From Scytonema sp. UIC 10036 (GTDB lineage Bacteria > Cyanobacteriota > Cyanobacteriia > Cyanobacteriales > Nostocaceae), in NCBI RefSeq assembly GCF_009725235.1, contig NZ_WJFC01000036.1, positions 19,031-83,030 of the forward strand: a stretch of DNA of 64,000 bases, written 5' to 3'. Both the position numbers and the translations under genes were made by a program. The notes below the pieces were generated by a model. It was given only the letters and a program-made list of their open reading frames with translations. It did no database searches and was not told the origin of the DNA. Shown piece by piece: positions 35,501-39,438 of this stretch. The first letter of the stretch is position 1, and the number at the start of each line of letters is the position of its first letter.

Positions 35501-38500
35501 TGCCCCTACCCACAGACCGACCCAGACCTGCGGTACAGACCTTTGCAGGAGCATATATTGAGTTTGAACTGTCAATGGAGTTAACTCAAAAACTCACTCA
35601 GCTAGGTCAGTCCCAAGGAGTGACGCTGTTCATGACCCTGTTAGCGGCGTTTAATATCTTGCTGTACCGCTACACGGGACAAACAGACATTTTGGTGGGT
35701 TCGCCCATTGCCAACCGCGAGCGCTCAGAGATAGAAGGGTTAATTGGCTTTTTTGTCAATACTTTAGTGTTGCGTACTGATGTCTCCGGAGACCCTAAGT
35801 TTGATGAACTACTGCCCCAGATTCGGGAAATGGCACTTGATGCTTATGCTCATCAAGACTTACCGTTTGAAATGCTTGTAGAAGCATTGCAGCTAGAACG
35901 AAACCTGAGTCATACGCCACTGTTCCAGGTGATGTTTGCCCTTCAAAATGCCCCCATGTCGAACGTCGAGTTAAGTGGGTTAACAATCTCTCATTTGCCC
36001 ATGGAAAGCGCGACAGCCAAATTTGACCTCTCCTTAGTGATGGAGAATACTCACACCGGACTTGTGGGCGGGTGGGAGTACAACAGTGACTTGTTCGAGC
36101 GCAGCACGATTGAGCGGATGGCGGGTCATTTTGTCACTTTACTCTCGGCCATTGTGGCGAATCCAACTGAGCGAATCTCTCAATTGCCTTTACTGACACC
36201 ATCTGAGCAACAGCAGTTATTGGTGGAGTGGAATCGCACTGAAGTAGACTACCCCCAAGATCTCTGTATCCATCAATTATTTGAGGAGCAAGTCAAGCGC
36301 AACCCAGATGCAGTAGCAGTGGTGTTTGAAAATCAACTTCTTACCTACCAGCAATTGAATAGTCGTGCCAATCAGTTAGCACATTACTTACAGTCGTTGG
36401 GAGTGTCCGGCGATATGCTGGTGGGTATTTACATGGAGCGCTCCATTGAGATGGTAGTAGGATTACTTGGCATTCTCAAGGCGGGTGGTGCTTATTTGCC
36501 ACTCGCTCCTGAGTACCCAATTGAGCGTCTGAATTTCATGCTTGTGGATGCAAGGCTTGAGGTGCTCGTGACACAGCAAAGACTCGCGGACAGATTACCC
36601 GAGCATGCGGCACGAGTTGTTTGTTTAGATACCGATTGGCACTTTATTTCTCAGTTAAGCCAAGAGAACCCCCTCACGAGCAGACAAGCAACTGATTTGG
36701 CTTATGTCATTTATACTTCTGGTTCAACAGGCACACCCAAGGGAGTACCCATCGCCTATCGCGGATTGTTAAATTTAGTCAAATGGCATCAGCGTGCGTT
36801 TAACGTCACCAACAACGACAAAGCCACCCAAATGGCAGGCACGGCATTTGACGCGGCGATCTGGGAATTATGGCCGTACCTGAGTGCAGGTGCTTGTATC
36901 TACCTGGTCAAATCCGATCTCTTGACCTCGCCAGTCAATCTGCGTGAGTGGTTAATCGAAAATCAAATTACCATCGCTTTTGTGCCAACGCCAGTGGCAC
37001 AGGAGTTATTGTCTTTGGAATGGACGACCCAAAGTTTAGCTTTGCGTTGCATCTTGACTGGCGGGGATAAGCTTCATCACTATCGCTCGGATGCAATCCT
37101 GTTTGAGGTAGTGAATAATTATGGTCCGACTGAGAATAGTGTAGTTACAACTTCTGGGTTGGTAATGCATAACCAAAAGCAGAACTCGCCCACCATTGGT
37201 CGCCCAATTGACAACACAAAAGTTTACATTTTAGACTCTCATCTGCAACCAGTACCGATTGGTGTGCCGGGAGAGTTACACATCGCGGGTGTTGGCTTGA
37301 CTGTTGGCTACCTCAACCGTCCCGAATTGACACAAGAGAAATTCATCTCTAACCCATTCAGCACTGACCCTGGTTCCCGCCTCTACAAAACCGGAGACTT
37401 AACCCGTTATCTACCGAATGGCGACATAGAATACTTGAGGCGCATTGACAATCAAGTGAAGATTCGTGGCTTCCGCATTGAATTGGGAGAAATCGAAGCT
37501 TGTCTGAGCCAACATTCCCAAGTGCAAATATGTGTGGTCATCGCCCGTGAAGATAATCCCCAAGATAAGCGCCTAGTCGCCTACATCGTACCGCAACCAG
37601 AGCAGACACTCACAGTCAGCCAAGTCCGTGAGTTCTTAAAGGAAAAGCTACCAGATTACATGGTTCCAAAGGCAATAGTCATTTTGGAGTCATTACCACT
37701 CACCCCCAACGGCAAAATCGACCGTCGCGCCTTACCAGTACCAGAATCCCGCACTGGAATAGAAGAAGATCTAGTACTACCCCACACCCCAATAGAAGAA
37801 AAATTGGCACAGATTTGGGCGCAAGTCCTTAGAGTAGAGGTGGTAGGGATACACGATAACTTCTTTGAACTCGGTGGAGATTCTATTCTCAGCATTCAAA
37901 TCGTCACTCGCGCAAAACTGGCTGGAATAGAACTGACAGTCAAACAACTCTTTGCCCATCAAACAATTGCCGAACTAGCAACAGTTGCTTTCACAACAAA
38001 AGTTCTCGAAATCGATCAAGGATTAGTGAGTGGGGCATTACCGTTAACACCAATTCAACAGTGGTTTTTTGAGCAAGACTTCTCACAAAAGCACCACTTT
38101 AACCAATCATTTCTGCTGACAGTCCCCTCCAATTTCAAGCTAGAGATATTAGAGCAAGTCTGGCAGAAATTACTCTTACATCACGATGCCCTGCGCTTGC
38201 GATTTACTCTTGAAGAGGGAACTTGGCACCAGACTCATGCAGAACCAACAGAGCAAGTTGCTATCTCTCGTTTCGACTTATCCACAGTTCCACAAAGTGA
38301 GCTATCAACTACCATTGAAACCACTGTCAATGAATTACAGGCGAGTTTAAATCTGTCAGAAAATTTGGTGGCTGTCGGCTTTTTCTGGTTGGGGAATGAT
38401 GTGCCAGCACGATTACTCATAGTGATTCACCACTTAGTCGTAGACGGTGTGTCTTGGCGGATATTGTTAGAAGATTTGCTCACAGGGTATCAGCAACTAG

Positions 38501-39438
38501 AAACAGGTCAAGCCATTCAACTCCCTGCAAAAACGACATCGTTCAAAGATTGGGCTAATCGGCTACTAGAACACGCGCAAACAGAAGTCTTGAAATCAGA
38601 ACTGCGTTATTGGTTGAATGCATTTCACGGTGAGATTTCTCCGCTACCAGTAGACATAGCACAAGGAGCAAACACAGTTGCATCTGCTCGTACAGTAACA
38701 GTCTCATTAGATGAAGCCCAAACTTTGTCACTCCTGCAAGATGTTCCCAAAGCTTATAAAACACAGATTAATGATGTCTTGTTAACAGCTTTAGTTCTGG
38801 TTTTAAGTCAATGGAATCACTCAAAGTCAGTGTTGTTCAACTTAGAAGGTCATGGGCGGGAAGATATTGTTGAGGGTGTAGACTTATCACGCACAGTTGG
38901 TTGGTTTACAACAATCTTCCCGGTAGTTTTAAAACTTGAAGGTGACCTAAACAATATTGGTCAGGTGTTAAAGTCTGTCAAGGAACAATTACGGGCAATT
39001 CCCAATAAAGGTATTGGTTACGGGTTATTACGCTATCTGAATGCAGAACCACAAATCAGCGCCCAACTACAGACAATACCGACTGCAGAGATTAGCTTCA
39101 ACTATCTGGGTCAATTTACGCAAGTTGTCAATACATCTTCTGTGATGCAACTGGCTAACGAGTCTAGCGGAATTAGCCAAAGTTTACAAGCTTTGCGCCC
39201 AAATCTTTTAGACATTAATGCCATCATTACAAACGAACGACTACAGATAGATTGGACATATAGCAGCAATATCCATCAACACAAAACCATTGAGAATATT
39301 GCCCTTGAATTTATCACCACATTGCGTGAAATAATTACTCATTGTTTAACGCCGGAAAATTCAGGTTATACACCGACAGATTTCCCATTAATCAATCTTA
39401 ATCAACTAGAACTAGATCAACTGTTAGAAAATTTATGA
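14485..39438 (+). CDS. Hybrid PKS-NRPS: KS-AT-ACP-aminotransferase-monooxygenase + five NRPS modules
   Basis: ATG at 14485 lies 11 bp after the previous stop (in-frame TTG at 14470 is less likely); 8317 residues. Order: docking helix; KS (Cys206); AT (Ser666, HAFH, malonyl); ACP (Ser991); Pro/Gln-rich linker; PLP-dependent class III aminotransferase (Lys1481); luciferase-like monooxygenase (about 1696-2049); then C-A-PCP-E, C-A-PCP, C-A-PCP, C-A-PCP, C-A-PCP-E. Hand-read A codes are DLFNNALTYK (Ala), DILQLGLIWK (Gly), DAQFMGFVVK twice (unassigned, proline-like family) and DAWFLGNVVK (Leu). This is the bridge gene. It finishes the polyketide, converts its beta-keto group to an amine, probably hydroxylates C2, and starts the peptide. 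KS-AT-ACP-aminotransferase-monooxygenase-C-A-PCP is the arrangement I recall for puwainaphycin- and nostophycin-type synthetases. It ends on an E domain, so the next protein must begin with a D-accepting C domain, and it does. Confidence 0.95.
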   Translation: MNQADQSTSPIKRALLAVEHLQAKLEAVERAKKEPIALVGMGCRFPGGVLNPEALWQLLRDGVDAVTEVPANRWDIDALYDPNPETPGKMYTRYGGFVNQLEEFDAQFFGISPREAVSLDPQQRMLLEVSWEALENANINPAQLLDTRTGVFVGISGNDYFQRLLTREITELDAYQATGNAHSIAAGRLSYLLGLTGPSMAVDTACSSSLVAVHLACQSLRNRECDLALAGGVNLLLSSEISINLSKARMLSPDGRCKTFDAKADGYVRSEGCGVIILKRLSDAIKDNDRILALIRGSAVNQDGRSSGLTAPNGPSQQAVIRQALENGGVEASEVSYIEAHGTGTALGDPIEVGALAAVFGKNRTKDRPLTVGSLKTNIGHLESAAGIAGLIKVVLQFQHQEIAPHLHFEHPSPHIDWENLPLTVPIKRTQWHTGEKPRLAGVSSFGYSGTNAHVVLAQAPSRKTREVEEQGSRGGIERPLHLLAISAKTDPALRELAQKYLAYLQSHPDIKIADMCYTANTGRSHFHNRLAIMATSVESFKEQLKAFASSGETSERSLHRTQKKSPKIAFLFAGQGSQYVNMGRQLSETQPTFRKALERCDEILRPHLEKSLIEILYPSSTEETGKFLTLDETAYTQPALFALEYALYELWRSWGIEPAAVIGHSVGEYVAATVAGALSLEDGLKLIAQRGKLMQSLPTDGAMAAVFASESQVRAAIQAYAPHLAIAAINSPKNIVISGKAEVVRTVTANLQAEGIEVRNLKVSHAFHSPLIEPILDSLEGVASKMTYQPVKIPLISNLTGQMLQPGEMLNARYWRNHAREPVQFMAGIDTLLDKGFDIFLEISPKPTLSRLGQQSQQEKNAIWLSSLAPQQSDWLLLLKSLSTLYLHGVDIHWRGFDQDYSRSLLSLPTYAFQRQSYWIQQADTVNTKINGKDLIMNGKEPKTQMDVALTDSRHEEILGTLQDLVGRLLHVSPTDVNIHAPFLEMGADSIMMVEAVQRIENIYGLKISLRQLFEELATLDALAIYLDQHIKTVSPPLPAPEVPPTPAIATPPSTPEVAPTPAIATPPTFVQPQISTHQPQIEPPLTVHQPQPQVEASLTGLEKIMGQQLQYQFQLMSKQLEVLQNKNVAQPLEVIENGKSALPATNYGNNTHTPPQPVLPASQNPTSQNGQTVPPVKQIAPAVSSPWGPKKPPTGGLTPQQLQHLEALIQRYTQRTKTSKKLVESARPFLADSRASVGFRLSIKEMLYPIVAERSQGSRIWDVDGNEYIDMTMGQGVTLFGHKPPFIMEALEAQIEQGIHLNPRSPLVGEVAQLFAELTGMERVCFCNSGTEAVMAAIRAARSVTGRTKIAMFDGSYHGHADGTLARKQIINNEYRSLPLSAGVPAGVVEDVIVLDYGSEQSLEFLQIHARELAAVLVEPVQSGQPILQPKDFLHSLRQITAQAGTALIFDEMITGFRAHPGGAQALFGVQADIATYGKVVGGGMPIGALAGKSQYLDSIDGGMWNYGDSSYPQIERTFFGGTFCQHPLAMVAARAVLKHLKAQGPSLQQQLNDRTSKLAATLNTYFLENEVPIKIEHFSSFFRFYLTGNLDLLFYHMVEKGIYVWEWRKHFLSTAHTEADISQFIQVVKDSVEELRSGGFLPAKKSRVSSQTTNGTEYDTTTQVGLVAKNTAKGFEEGHRFTPSNVEFKTSSNSQKTLQFSLYYFGSYEAEFSTNKYDLLFEGARFGDRHGFTAIWIPERHFHAFGGFSPNPSVIAAALARETQHIQLRSGSVVLPLHHPIRVAEEWAVVDNLSQGRVGISFASGWHPHDFVLAPQSFGKHRELMFQEIKTVQKLWQGESIEVPDGTGKNIRVKTYPMPMQSNLPIWITIVNNPDTYIRAGEIGAGILTNLMGQTVEDLARNIALYRESLAKHGYAPEAGNVTVLLHTFVGEDLEQTRERARKPFANYLKSSFGLMQNMVKSQGLQVDFDKLTEEDRDFIISSAYQRYVQIGALIGTPASCVSVIDNLRAIGVDEIACFIDFGIDEKEVLANLPHLNALKEFFQQTKENHVSSDTYAIPLTEAQKQLWIIAQLGEDRSVTYNEYLTLQLQGDLNVTAMSRALQKLVDRHEALRTKISPQGDVQEVLSSVKIDCPVVDFSSLEGDAESRMRLRNARLAEWFEEQSQKPFDLTQCPLLRLYILKLEPELHLLFLSAHHIVVDAWSIGVMLRELGALYSSECQGIICQMNPPKQFREFIEWQDQRSQTQEMQADRSYWLEKLTAPPVLNLPTDRIRPPIQTYNGSRGTIKFDAQLTNKLKLFGRQQRCTLLMTLLSVYMTLIHRLSGQDDIIIGLPTSGRSLSGSEEIVGYCTHFLPIRSELSGNPTFEEYLKQMRGVLLSAYEHQDYPFAELLNQLNLPRDNSRSPLVSVSFNLEPPAIVPEFFQLEISLFPQAVNFKDRDLHLNVIEIAGELFIECDYNTDLFDADTINRWLSHFQTLLEAVVTEPKQHLRELPLLNENQRHQLLVEWNNTETNYPCDQTIHQLFEAQVERTPDATAVIFGDRQLSYAQLNLKANQLAHYLHTLGVGPEVLVGICVERSLDMVVGLLGILKAGGAYVPLEPDYPTDRLSFMLEDSGVSVLLTQQSLIDRLPGHGARLVCLDTDWQKISQYPQRNSLTTVQGGNLAYIIYTSGSTGKPKAVAIEHHSPVALVSWAQSVFTPHELAGVLASTSICFDLSVFELFVTLSTGGTVILAQNALHLPTIAAANSVTLINTVPSAIAQLIQEKNFPKQICTVNLAGEALQNQLVQQIYQHSQVERVFNLYGPSEDTTYSTFSAIEKGTTASVTIGRAIANTQIYILDQYLQPVPIGVPGELHIGGEGLARGYLNRPELTQEKFIPNPFSTNPDSRLYKTGDLARYLPNGNIEYLGRIDNQVKIRGFRIELGEIEACLSQHSQVQTSVVIAREDNPGDKRLVAYVVPQPQKPSITELRSFLKEKLPDYMIPKAIVILESLPLTPNGKIDRRALPVPELRTGIENNLVPPRTPIEEKLVQIWAQVLRVPVVGIHDNFFELGGDSILGIQIITRAKLVGIELTVKQLFAHQTIASLAAATFTTKALEIDQGLVSGTLPLTPIQEWFFEQEFSQKHHFNQSVLLTVPSNINLERLEQVWQKLLLHHDALRLRFTFKKGIWQQIHKAPTDRIIISRFDLSTVPENELTKAIETTANQLQASLNLSENLVAVGFFWLGNDLPARLLIAIHHLVIDGVSWRILLEDLLTGYQQLETGQAIQLPAKTTSFKDWAYQLLEYAQTEELKSELSYWLRASESEIAPLPVDIAQGANTVASASTVSVSLTSQETRSLLVDVPKAYKTQINDVLLTALVLVFSQRTHSKSVLFNLEGHGREDIVEGLDLSRTVGWFTTLFPVVLKVEGGLDNIGQALKSVKEQLRAIPNKGIGYGLLRYLNVEPQISDQLQTIPTPEITFNYLGQFAQVLNTSSVIQLATESSGQTQSLQDLRPSLVEINAIITNEQLQIDWEYSSNVHHHKTIENIALEFVATLRSLIAHCLTSENAGYTPTDFPLIKLNQPELDGVLASLAFKPQLQSNWQKIEDIYPLSSMQEGMLFESLLAPNSGVYFQQAICTLTGSVDVKTFEQAWQQVVARHSIFRTAFVWESLSQPIQVVYRQVQVKVETYDWRSLSTVEQQQQLETFLDSERQQGFQLSEAPLMRLHLLQMDENTYQFVWCHHHILLDGWSLPLVFKDLLECYQAISQEESLPQLGINNYRNYIAWLQQQNKSLAAQFWQQKLTAFTSPTPLTVDKPLLMRENNSSYGEQQIQLTVSQTDAVVSFARQHQLTISNLVQATWGLLLSRYSSQTDVVFGVTVSGRPPSIMDVESIVGVFINTLPVRMQLAQETELLSLLKDLQAQQLESEQFSYSSLVEIQGLSDVPRGMSLFESIVIFGNYPVDDAVLEEHRSFSISNFDVIEQTNYPLTVVATSGKQLLLKLSYQKSRFEDSTISRMLGHFVTMLQAIVTNPQQPISSLPLLTELELQQLLVEWNNTSKNYPSDKCISDLFEEQVARTPNAVAVVFEDQQLTYQQLNCRANQLAHHLLSLGVSSDVLVGICVERSIEMVVGLLGILKAGGAYVPLDPEYPTERLRFILEDARVSVLLTQQHLVDFLPTSAAQLVCLDTQWQQISQWSQENPSTTRDSADLAYVIYTSGSTGQPKGVQISHRSVGNFLYAMKQQPGITQQDVLLGLTTIAFDIAALEIFLPLIVGAKLALARRDQAQDGRQLVDLLEKSQATMVQATPATWRLILETPYQSPNLKILCGGEALPKDLAEQLRGVSAGVWNLYGPTETTIWSSVYQLESEQSVISIGRAIANTQFYILDSHLQPVPIGVPGELHIGGAGLARGYFNRPELTQEKFIPNPFSKSRGAEEQGSRGGERLYKTGDLARYLPDGNIEYLGRIDNQVKIRGFRIELGEVEAVLSQHSDVQVCCVIVREDNPGDRRLVAYIVPPPEQTPKISQIREFLSAKLPEYMIPRAIVILESLPLTPNGKVDRRALPAPDISREFSDQYVAPRTPVEEILSLIWTQVLKVERVGIHDRFFELGGHSLLATQLISRVRNSFKVELPLRSLFAAPTIAALSQNIQQLQQQGSASAPPILPRQTDAELPLSYAQQRLWFLDQLEPNSAFYNIPGALRLEGTLQVAALEQSFIEIIHRHEALRTNFVTVDGQASQVIHTATNWRLSVVELQHLSTSEKERQSQLLTQQQALQPFDLATEPLIRATLVVLSETEYQLIVCLHHIISDGWSLGVLVEEFKALYNAYSQGQPCPLTPLPIQYADFALWQRQWLQREVLQSQLSYWREQLADAPTFLPLPTDRPRPAVQTFAGAYVEFELSRSLTQKLTQLGQSQGVTLFMTLLAAFKVLLYRYTGQTDILVGSPIANRERSEIEGLIGFFVNTLVLRTDVSGDPSFDELLPQIREMALNAYAHQDLPFEMLVEALQPERDLSHTPLFQVMFALQNAPMSDVELSGLTIGHLPIESATAKFDLTLVMENTRTGLVGGWEYNSDLFERSTIERMTGHFVTLLLAIVANPTERISQLPLLTPSEQQQLLVEWNRTEVDYARDLCIHSLFEQQVERTPDASAVIFHEQQLTYQQLNNRANSLAHYLQSLGVSSDVLVGIYAERSIEMVVGLLGILKAGGAYVPLDPEYPTERLRFMVEDAQVNVLLTQQHLVEKLPPHQAQVVLLDSDWQEISQWSQENLISGVQGHNLGYVMYTSGSTGQPKGIAMNQFALCNLILWELQNPLIHSGVKTLQFAPISFDASFQEMFSTWFAGGTLLLVEEELRREPLALLNFLTEQKVERLFLPLVGLQQLAEVAVGTQSVIHSLRSIMTGGEQLQMTPTIRQWLSQLTECSLHNFYGPSESHVVTTYSLTHSMDNWPLLPPIGRPIANTQIYILDGNLQPVPVGVPGELYIGGAGLARGYFNRPELTQEKFIPNPFSKSRGVGEQGSRGEERLYKTGDLARYLPDGNIEYLGRIDNQVKIRGFRIELGEIEAVLSQHADVQAACVIAREETPGDRRLVAYIAPQPQVTLTISQVRNFLKEKLPEYMVPSAIVILEFLPLSPNGKVDRLALPAPDISREFSDQYIAPRTPVEEILSLIWTQVLKVERVGIHDNFFELGGHSLLATQLISRVRNSFKVELPLRSLFAAPTIASLSQNIQQLQQQDSASAPPIKPRKTNAELPLSYAQQRLWFLNQLEPNSAFYNIPGALRLQGTLQVAALEQSFIEIIHRHEALRTNFMTVDGQASQVIHTAPNWRLSVVDLQHLPPTEQQITSGSLAQQQALQPFDLATEPLIRATLVVLSETEYQLIVCLHHIVSDGWSLGVLVEELKALYGAYSQGQPCPLTPLPIQYADFAVWQRQWLLGEVLQSQLSYWREQLADAPTFLPLPTDRPRPAVQTFAGAYIEFELSMELTQKLTQLGQSQGVTLFMTLLAAFKVLLYRYTGQTDILVGSPIANRERSEIEGLIGFFVNTLVLRTDVSGDPSFDELLPQIREMALNAYAHQDLPFEMLVEALQPERDLSHTPLFQVMFALQNAPMSDVELSGLTIGHLPIESATAKFDLTLVMENTRTGLVGGWEYNSDLFERSTIERMTGHFVTLLLAIVANPTERISQLPLLTPSEQQQLLVEWNRTEVDYARDLCIHSLFEQQVERTPDASAVIFHEQQLTYQQLNNRANSLAHYLQSLGVSGDVLVGIYAERSIEMVVGLLGILKAGGAYVPLDTGYPTERLHFMVEDARVNVLLTQQHLVEKLPPHQAQVVLLDSDWQEISQWSQENLISGVKGDNLGYVMYTSGSTGQPKGIAMNQFALCNLILWELQNPLIHSGVKTLQFAPISFDASFQEMFSTWFAGGTLLLVEEELRREPLALLNFLTEQKVERLFLPLVGLQQLAEVAVGTRSVIHSLRSIMTGGEQLQMTPIIRQWLSQLTECNLHNFYGPSESHVVTTFSLTHSMDNWPLLPPIGRPIANTQIYILDGNLQPVPVGVPGELYIGGAGLARGYFNRPELTQEKFIPNPFSKSRGVGEQGSRGEERLYKTGDLARYLPDGNIEYLGRIDNQVKIRGFRIELGEIEAVLSQHADVQAACVIAREETPGDRRLVAYIAPQPQVTLTISQVRNFLKEKLPEYMVPSAIVILEFLPLSPNGKVDRLALPAPDISREFSDQYIAPRTPVEEILSLIWTQVLKVERVGIHDNFFELGGHSLLATQLISRVRNSFKVELPLRSLFAAPTIASLSQNIQQLQQQDSASAPPIKPRKTNAELPLSYAQQRLWFLDQFEPQGASYNIPFALRLEGTLQVEALQQSFIEIIHRHEALRTNFITVDGQASQVIHTATNWTVSIVDLQHLPPTEQQITSGLLTQQQALQPFNLATEPLIRATLVVLSETKHLLLGCMHHIVSDGWSMGVLVAEFKALYNAYSQGQPSPLVPLPIQYADFALWQRQWLLGEVLQSQLSYWREQLASAPTFLPLPTDRPRPAVQTFAGAYIEFELSMELTQKLTQLGQSQGVTLFMTLLAAFNILLYRYTGQTDILVGSPIANRERSEIEGLIGFFVNTLVLRTDVSGDPKFDELLPQIREMALDAYAHQDLPFEMLVEALQLERNLSHTPLFQVMFALQNAPMSNVELSGLTISHLPMESATAKFDLSLVMENTHTGLVGGWEYNSDLFERSTIERMAGHFVTLLSAIVANPTERISQLPLLTPSEQQQLLVEWNRTEVDYPQDLCIHQLFEEQVKRNPDAVAVVFENQLLTYQQLNSRANQLAHYLQSLGVSGDMLVGIYMERSIEMVVGLLGILKAGGAYLPLAPEYPIERLNFMLVDARLEVLVTQQRLADRLPEHAARVVCLDTDWHFISQLSQENPLTSRQATDLAYVIYTSGSTGTPKGVPIAYRGLLNLVKWHQRAFNVTNNDKATQMAGTAFDAAIWELWPYLSAGACIYLVKSDLLTSPVNLREWLIENQITIAFVPTPVAQELLSLEWTTQSLALRCILTGGDKLHHYRSDAILFEVVNNYGPTENSVVTTSGLVMHNQKQNSPTIGRPIDNTKVYILDSHLQPVPIGVPGELHIAGVGLTVGYLNRPELTQEKFISNPFSTDPGSRLYKTGDLTRYLPNGDIEYLRRIDNQVKIRGFRIELGEIEACLSQHSQVQICVVIAREDNPQDKRLVAYIVPQPEQTLTVSQVREFLKEKLPDYMVPKAIVILESLPLTPNGKIDRRALPVPESRTGIEEDLVLPHTPIEEKLAQIWAQVLRVEVVGIHDNFFELGGDSILSIQIVTRAKLAGIELTVKQLFAHQTIAELATVAFTTKVLEIDQGLVSGALPLTPIQQWFFEQDFSQKHHFNQSFLLTVPSNFKLEILEQVWQKLLLHHDALRLRFTLEEGTWHQTHAEPTEQVAISRFDLSTVPQSELSTTIETTVNELQASLNLSENLVAVGFFWLGNDVPARLLIVIHHLVVDGVSWRILLEDLLTGYQQLETGQAIQLPAKTTSFKDWANRLLEHAQTEVLKSELRYWLNAFHGEISPLPVDIAQGANTVASARTVTVSLDEAQTLSLLQDVPKAYKTQINDVLLTALVLVLSQWNHSKSVLFNLEGHGREDIVEGVDLSRTVGWFTTIFPVVLKLEGDLNNIGQVLKSVKEQLRAIPNKGIGYGLLRYLNAEPQISAQLQTIPTAEISFNYLGQFTQVVNTSSVMQLANESSGISQSLQALRPNLLDINAIITNERLQIDWTYSSNIHQHKTIENIALEFITTLREIITHCLTPENSGYTPTDFPLINLNQLELDQLLENL
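14587..17575 (+). other. PKS module of the hybrid protein: KS-AT-ACP
   Basis: KS 14587-15870 (Cys codon 15100), AT 16190-17230 (Ser codon 16480; HAFHSPL, malonyl-type), ACP 17350-17575 (Ser codon 17455 in MGADSI). There are no reductive domains, so the beta-keto group survives for transamination by the following domain. The KS-AT linker carries a small GCAGGGGAG-type repeat insertion (15883-15911). Confidence 0.92.
15883..15911. repeat. GCAGGGGAG-type short repeat inside the KS-AT linker
   Basis: Two overlapping units of GAGCAGGGGAGCAGGGGAG type give an in-frame EEQGSRGG insert after the KS domain of the hybrid protein, absent from the two preceding PKS genes. Confidence 0.8.
17600..17700 (+). 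repeat. 45-bp tandem repeat coding a Pro-rich linker
   Basis: Two copies of a 45-bp unit (starting near 17611 and 17656) encode PEVPPTPAIATPP / PEVAPTPAIATPP between the ACP and the aminotransferase. Each copy contains one GCGATCGC octamer. The linker continues as a Gln/Pro/His-rich region to about 18060, with an LEKIMGQQLQ-type segment that I recall from ACP-aminotransferase junctions in related synthetases. Confidence 0.85.
18100..19420 (+). other. Class III (GSA-type) PLP aminotransferase domain
   Basis: Resembles glutamate-1-semialdehyde aminomutase-like domains embedded in beta-amino-acid-forming synthetases. Visible motifs are CNSGTEAVMAAIRAAR (cofactor phosphate region), DGSYHGHADG, FDEMITGFR (Asp contacting the pyridine nitrogen) and ATYGKVVGGGMPIGA with the PLP lysine at codon 18925. 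Expected to transfer an amino group onto the ACP-bound beta-keto thioester, giving the beta-amino acid. Confidence 0.92.
19570..20630 (+). other. Luciferase-like flavin monooxygenase domain
   Basis: Begins LQFSLYYFGSYEAE and contains IPERHFHAFGG, SGSVVLPLHHPIRVAEEWAVVD and SFASGWHPHDFVLAP, typical of luciferase-like monooxygenase domains fused into PKS/NRPS proteins. It follows the aminotransferase and precedes the first C domain. In pathways with this order the product is a beta-amino-alpha-hydroxy acid, so C2 hydroxylation is the inferred role. Confidence 0.88.
20660..25190 (+). other. NRPS module 1: C-A(Ala)-PCP-E
   Basis: C 20660-21990 has HHIVVDAWS (Ala in place of the usual Gly before Trp) and is unlike all other C domains here, as expected for one taking a beta-amino acyl donor. 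A 22045-23480 has code DLFNNALTYK, an alanine code known from cyanobacteria. PCP Ser codon is 23653. E 23810-25190 has HHLVIDGVSWRIL, FNLEGHGRE, RTVGWFTTLFPV and NYLGQF. Predicted to insert D-Ala. Confidence 0.85.
22512..23110 (+). repeat. Ala A-domain core, copy 1 (partner at 61271-61869)
   Basis: About 600 bp of nearly identical DNA, offset 38759 bp, covering the substrate pocket. The N-terminal parts of the two A domains are less alike, so only the core subdomain is shared. Confidence 0.85.
25225..28370 (+). other. NRPS module 2: C-A(Gly)-PCP
   Basis: The C domain (25225-26540) is of the D-accepting type with HHHILLDGWS, matching the upstream E. The A domain (26620-28090) has code DILQLGLIWK, a glycine-type pocket. 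PCP Ser codon is 28261. Near-copy of module 8 (48.6-50.4 kb). Confidence 0.85.
26449..28420 (+). repeat. Gly-module block, copy 1 (partner at 48459-50430)
   Basis: The end of the C domain, the whole A domain and the PCP are near-identical to module 8 at an offset of 22010 bp. The match is broken in places (for example around 26750 and 27370), giving a mosaic pattern. Confidence 0.85.
27718..27753. repeat. GCAGGGGAG-type short repeat in A-domain loop (module 2)
   Basis: Units of GAGCAGGGGAGCAG type code for RGAEEQGSRGG between NPFS and RLYKTGDL. The same insert is found at 49728-49763 (module 8). Related versions occur at 30943-30978 and 34168-34203 (modules 3 and 4), and a minimal one at 61899-61912. 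Confidence 0.85.
28435..31600 (+). other. NRPS module 3: C-A(X)-PCP, first copy of a tandem pair
   Basis: L-accepting C domain (28435-29780, HHIISDGWS), A 29815-31320 with code DAQFMGFVVK, PCP Ser codon 31486. I know no assigned substrate for this pocket. The domain is of the same family as that of module 10 (shared MNQFALCNLI, SFQEM, VGLQQLAE, YGPSE-HVVT), whose code resembles proline codes. Confidence 0.85.
31660..34825 (+). other. NRPS module 4: C-A(X)-PCP, second copy of the tandem pair
   Basis: Same architecture and same code (DAQFMGFVVK) as module 3, exactly 3225 bp downstream. PCP Ser codon is 34711. Predicted to insert the same residue again. Confidence 0.85.
34885..39420 (+). other. 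NRPS module 5: C-A(Leu)-PCP-E
   Basis: C domain starts exactly one more 3225-bp period on but diverges from position 34931. A 36265-37725 has code DAWFLGNVVK, a leucine code in cyanobacteria. PCP Ser codon is 37882. E 38035-39420 has HHLVVDGVSWRIL. The A8 region reads YLRRIDNQ instead of YLGRIDNQ, a variant shared with module 9. Predicted D-Leu. Confidence 0.85.
36727..37691 (+). repeat. Leu A-domain core, copy 1 (identical to 52299-53263)
   Basis: About 965 bp with no mismatch found by eye against the copy 15572 bp downstream. Spans the pocket-forming part of the A domain through the A8 motif and stops abruptly before the PCP. Confidence 0.92.
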